Origin: Neorhizobium alkalisoli
Lineage (GTDB): Bacteria > Pseudomonadota > Alphaproteobacteria > Rhizobiales > Rhizobiaceae
NCBI RefSeq assembly: GCF_002968635.1
Contig: NZ_PVBN01000004.1
Location: 248,001 to 312,000 of the forward strand
Length of the DNA stretch: 64,000 bases
Direction of reading: 5' to 3'
Below are positions 61,410 to 64,000 of this stretch, piece by piece (position 1 is the first letter of the stretch; the number at the start of each line of letters is the position of its first letter). Position numbers and translations under genes: made by a program. The notes beneath the pieces are model-generated. The model saw only the letters and a program-made list of their open reading frames with translations. It was not told where the DNA came from and made no database searches.

Positions 61410-62864
61410 TCACACCCCGCTCGCCGGAATGCCTGACCGTTCCACCTTGCGTGGCGCGGTGAGTTCCTTCCAGGTGGACAAAGCCTTGTTGACCGCCTGG
61501 AACGGTTCGCGCTTGACGAACTGGCCATGCCCTTCCTGGGTCTTGACTGTAGCCTCCTCGATGGCGACCACGCCGCGCGTCAGTGTATAGCGCGGCAAAC
61601 CCGTGACCTGTTTGCCCTCGAAGACGTTGTAGTCGATCGCCGATTGCTGGTTTCCGGCCGAAATCGTCTTGGAGCGCTTGGGGTCCCAGACGACGATATC
61701 CGCATCGGCGCCGGGAAGGATCGCGCCCTTTCTCGGATAGATGTTGAGGATCTTGGCGATGTTGGTGGAGGTGACGGCCACGAACTCGTTCATGGTGATG
61801 CGGCCGGTCGCCACGCCATAGGTCCAGAGCATCGGCATACGATCCTCGAGCCCGCCGGTGCCGTTCGGGATTTTCCGGAAGTCGCCGGCGCCGGTCCGCT
61901 TCTGGTCGGTGGTGAAGGCGCAATGGTCGGTCGCCACCACCTGCAGCGAGCCGGCGGCAAGACCGGCCCAAAGCGAATCCTGATGCTGCTTGTTGCGGAA
62001 GGGCGGGCTCATCACACGGCGGGCGGCATGATCCCAGTCCTTGTTGAAATATTCGCTCTCGTCGAGCGTCAGGTGCTGGATCAGCGGCTCGCCGTAAACG
62101 CGCATGCCGTTCTGGCGCGCCCGCCGGATCGCCTCATGCGCCTGTTCGCAGGAGGTGTGCACCACATAGAGCGGCACGCCCGCCATGTCGGCGATGATGA
62201 TGGCGCGGTTGGTCGCTTCACCCTCGACGGAGGCGGGGCGGGAATAGGCGTGCGCCTCGGGGCCGTTATTGCCTTCATCCATCAGCTTCTGCTGCATGGC
62301 GGCAACCACGTCGCCGTTTTCCGCGTGAACGAGGGGTAGCGCACCGAGTTCGGCGCAACGCTGGAAGGAGGCGAACATCTCGTCGTCGTTCACCATCAGC
62401 GCGCCCTTGTAGGCCATGAAGTGCTTGAACGTATTGATGCCGTGGTGAAGCACGACGGCCTTCATCTCGTTGAAGACCTGCTCACCCCACCAGGTGACCG
62501 ACATATGGAAGGAATAATCGCAATTGGCGCGGGTCGCCTTGTTGTCCCAGCGCTTCAGCGCATCGAGAAGCGACTGGCCGGGCTCGGGCAGACAGAAGTC
62601 GACCACCATGGTCGTGCCGCCGGAAAGGGCTGCACGCGTGCCGCTCTCGAAATCGTCGGAGGAATAGGTGCCCATGAACGGCATTTCCAGATGCACATGC
62701 GGATCGATGCCGCCCGGCATGACGTAGCAGCCCGCCGCATCCAGCACCTCGTCGCCGGAGAGGTTCGGCCCGATCTCGAAGATCTTGCCAGCGTCGATCT
62801 TCACGTCCGCCCTGTAGGTCAGGTCGGCGGTGACGATGGTTCCACCCTTGATGACTGTGGTCAT
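61410..62864 (-). CDS. hydA: Dihydropyrimidinase / D-hydantoinase
   Basis: 484 residues. Cyclic amidohydrolase fold: zinc His pair in GGIDPHVHLEMPF (about 57-59), carbamylated Lys near 150 (FKHFMAYKGALMV), further His in PLVHAENGDVV and VPLYVVHTSCEQ, and Asp in VATDHCAFTTDQK. Second step of reductive uracil/thymine breakdown: dihydropyrimidine to N-carbamoyl-beta-amino acid. Its ATG overlaps the toxin stop by 4 bp. Confidence 0.94.
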   Translation of the reverse strand: MTTVIKGGTIVTADLTYRADVKIDAGKIFEIGPNLSGDEVLDAAGCYVMPGGIDPHVHLEMPFMGTYSSDDFESGTRAALSGGTTMVVDFCLPEPGQSLLDALKRWDNKATRANCDYSFHMSVTWWGEQVFNEMKAVVLHHGINTFKHFMAYKGALMVNDDEMFASFQRCAELGALPLVHAENGDVVAAMQQKLMDEGNNGPEAHAYSRPASVEGEATNRAIIIADMAGVPLYVVHTSCEQAHEAIRRARQNGMRVYGEPLIQHLTLDESEYFNKDWDHAARRVMSPPFRNKQHQDSLWAGLAAGSLQVVATDHCAFTTDQKRTGAGDFRKIPNGTGGLEDRMPMLWTYGVATGRITMNEFVAVTSTNIAKILNIYPRKGAILPGADADIVVWDPKRSKTISAGNQQSAIDYNVFEGKQVTGLPRYTLTRGVVAIEEATVKTQEGHGQFVKREPFQAVNKALSTWKELTAPRKVERSGIPASGV

Positions 62865-63238
62865 GGTTGTTCCCCTGATTGAACCCTGGTTATGGGCAGC
62901 ACGGACTGCCGCAAACCGGTGATGGCGATGACGGCGGTCTCAAGTCGTTGCATTTCGTCATCATTCAGATGACCGATGATCTGGCGTATTGCAGACTTCC
63001 GCAGATGGGTCATTTTGTCGACCATGATCTGGGACGTCGTTTGCAGCCCATTGTCCCTTGAGGGGGCGATCGTCGGCCGAAAAATTGGAGAGTCGGCGAG
63101 AAACGTCGTAAGCGGGCATAACAGAAGAGTGACGTGATCTTCGATGAATTCTTCGGCATGGAGAATGACCGCCGGCCTCGGCTTGCCCAGGTCGCCTTGG
63201 AATGCCGCCGTTACCACATCGCCCCGCCTGAACTTCAC
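62861..63238 (-). CDS. MazF/PemK-family toxin
   Basis: 125 residues, a type II toxin of the MazF/PemK family (RGDVVTAAFQGDLGKPRPAVIL start; LLLCPLTTFLADSP; SQIMVDKMTHLRKSAIRQIIG). Such proteins cut mRNA at short sequences. The gene overlaps its antitoxin (4 bp) and dihydropyrimidinase (4 bp), so it is embedded in a catabolic operon. Confidence 0.85.
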   Translation of the reverse strand: MKFRRGDVVTAAFQGDLGKPRPAVILHAEEFIEDHVTLLLCPLTTFLADSPIFRPTIAPSRDNGLQTTSQIMVDKMTHLRKSAIRQIIGHLNDDEMQRLETAVIAITGLRQSVLPITRVQSGEQP

Positions 63239-63447
63239 GGCTTATCCCAGTCCTCTGCGGCATTTTCATCGACAAGCTCCGTAATGCCAGCCTGCTGATC
63301 GGCTTGCACGGCGGCGCGTGCTTGCCTCGCGGCCTCCCTGAGATAGGCTTCGCTCGTCGTGTCCGGTATCCATATCTCAATCGGCCGATAGCCTTGGCGG
63401 ATAAGTTCGGCCCGTTCTTCCGGGGATATTTCTCTGGGTCTTCCCAT
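63235..63447 (-). CDS. MazE-type antitoxin (DUF3018)
   Basis: 70 residues from MGRPREISPEERAEL (AAGGA upstream; the frame is open further but lacks a site). The DUF3018 antitoxin pattern is clear (GYRPIEIWIPDTTSEAYLRE), with an acidic C-terminus (ELVDENAAEDWD) that would mask the toxin. Starts the toxin-antitoxin pair after the amidohydrolase gene, 35 bp on. Confidence 0.82.
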   Translation of the reverse strand: MGRPREISPEERAELIRQGYRPIEIWIPDTTSEAYLREAARQARAAVQADQQAGITELVDENAAEDWDKP

Positions 63448-63482
63448 GGCCGTTCCTTTCACGACGGTTTTCAATCGCAATG

Positions 63483-64000
63483 CTACTCCACGATCTCCGC
63501 CGTCTCCAGCACGGCGTGGAACAGAACGTCGGCGCCGGCGGCGGCCCATTCCTTGGAAATGTCTTCTGCCTCGTTATGCGAGAGGCCGCCGACACAGGGG
63601 CACATGATCATCGTCGCGGGTGCAACCTTGGATGCCCAGCAGGCATCGTGTCCGGCGCCGGAAATGATGTTCATGTGGCTGTAGCCCAGCTTTTCCGCCG
63701 CCTCACGGACGCGTCCCACGAGCACCGGGTCGAAGGTTACCGGATCGAAATGACCGACAGCCTCGACGGAACAGCCGACGCCGAGCTTTTCGCAGATCTT
63801 CGCCGCCTCGGCCTCGATCTTTGCCCGCATGCGGTCGAGCTTTTCCTGGCTCGGCGTGCGAATGTCGATGGTGAAGACCACTTTGCCCGGCAGGACGTTG
63901 CGCGAGTTCGGCGAGAAGAAGACCTGGCCGACGCCGCCGACGGCACCCGGCTGCTCGCTCATCGCCACGTCCTGCACCATTTCGAAGATGCGGCTCATGG
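63483..64000 (-). CDS. Zn-dependent amidohydrolase (beta-ureidopropionase/hydantoinase type), 3' part
   Basis: Only the C-terminal ~172 residues are in the window; the 5' part continues past the right edge. The M20/hydantoinase HyuC type is clear: VFFSPNSRNVLPGKVVFTIDIR, GAGHDACWASKVAPATMIM, and the C-terminal GGLSHNEAEDISKEW. Probably splits N-carbamoyl-beta-alanine to beta-alanine, the third step of pyrimidine breakdown, upstream in the operon of the toxin-antitoxin pair and hydA. Alternatives are allantoate or N-carbamoyl-amino-acid amidohydrolase. Confidence 0.9.
   Translation of the reverse strand, partial: MSRIFEMVQDVAMSEQPGAVGGVGQVFFSPNSRNVLPGKVVFTIDIRTPSQEKLDRMRAKIEAEAAKICEKLGVGCSVEAVGHFDPVTFDPVLVGRVREAAEKLGYSHMNIISGAGHDACWASKVAPATMIMCPCVGGLSHNEAEDISKEWAAAGADVLFHAVLETAEIVE

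Noticed and set aside
1-64000. tRNA, rRNA, CRISPR array or prophage cluster
   Set aside because: No cloverleaf, rRNA segment, regularly spaced repeats or phage gene group was recognised by eye; a tRNAscan or CRISPR search would be needed to exclude small cases.

Overview
The window is a stretch of chromosome from a GC-rich alphaproteobacterium of the order Hyphomicrobiales, most likely family Rhizobiaceae (Rhizobium/Agrobacterium/Sinorhizobium-like). This rests on gene content and order: a chpT-ctrA-fliJ-sciP cell-cycle locus with an EipA (DUF1134) gene, heterotetrameric sarcosine oxidase in the order soxBDAG, an urtABCDE-ureDABCEFG nitrogen block with its usual rhizobial small accessory genes, and the reductive pyrimidine catabolic genes. 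The species cannot be read from the sequence alone. I recognised no rRNA, tRNA or CRISPR array.

Layout. 0-7 kb: an AraC regulator with small cysteine-rich neighbours, a WYL-type regulator divergent from a DMT exporter across a palindromic operator, an RluD-type pseudouridine synthase, a TrmH-type methyltransferase and a membrane coiled-coil protein. 7-12.5 kb: envelope protein EipA and the cell-cycle circuit (phosphotransferase ChpT, a single-domain receiver, master regulator CtrA, a FliJ-like protein, CtrA inhibitor SciP), then an ExoY-type sugar transferase preceded by a perfect TTAA-N7-TTAA CtrA box. 12.6-25.5 kb: a DUF2793 phage-type protein, sarcosine oxidase, a branched-chain amino-acid-type ABC operon (livHMGF, DUF6867, binding protein) and a 282-bp element with 34-bp terminal inverted repeats. 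25.6-30 kb: a two-gene signalling unit, a hybrid histidine kinase fused to an NCS1-permease-like membrane domain and a LuxR-type response regulator. 30-37 kb: assorted accessory genes, among them a lipid-A/ornithine-lipid hydroxylase relative, a LysE exporter, a GlxA-like regulator beside a perfect palindrome, a GH13 enzyme, a phytochelatin-synthase relative and a solitary LolC-like periplasmic domain. 37-51 kb: urea uptake, a secreted esterase and the complete urease operon. 50.8-56.2 kb: a Crp/Fnr regulator and an RND efflux pair. 56.5-64 kb: an NMT1/THI5-type ABC transporter, a cupin, dihydropyrimidinase, a MazEF-like toxin-antitoxin pair inside the same operon, and the 3' part of a ureidopropionase-type amidohydrolase gene.

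How it fits together. ChpT passes phosphate to CtrA, SciP blocks CtrA, and TTAA-type boxes sit at sciP, the sugar transferase and possibly urtA, eipA/chpT and ctrA. UrtABCDE imports urea; UreABC, matured by UreDEFG, hydrolyses it to ammonia. Sarcosine oxidase, the liv transporter and the pyrimidine-degradation operon supply further nitrogen, so the window is rich in nitrogen scavenging. The most unusual part is the transporter-like kinase at 26.5-29.9 kb, whose cysteine-rich module lies between the membrane domain and the kinase core.
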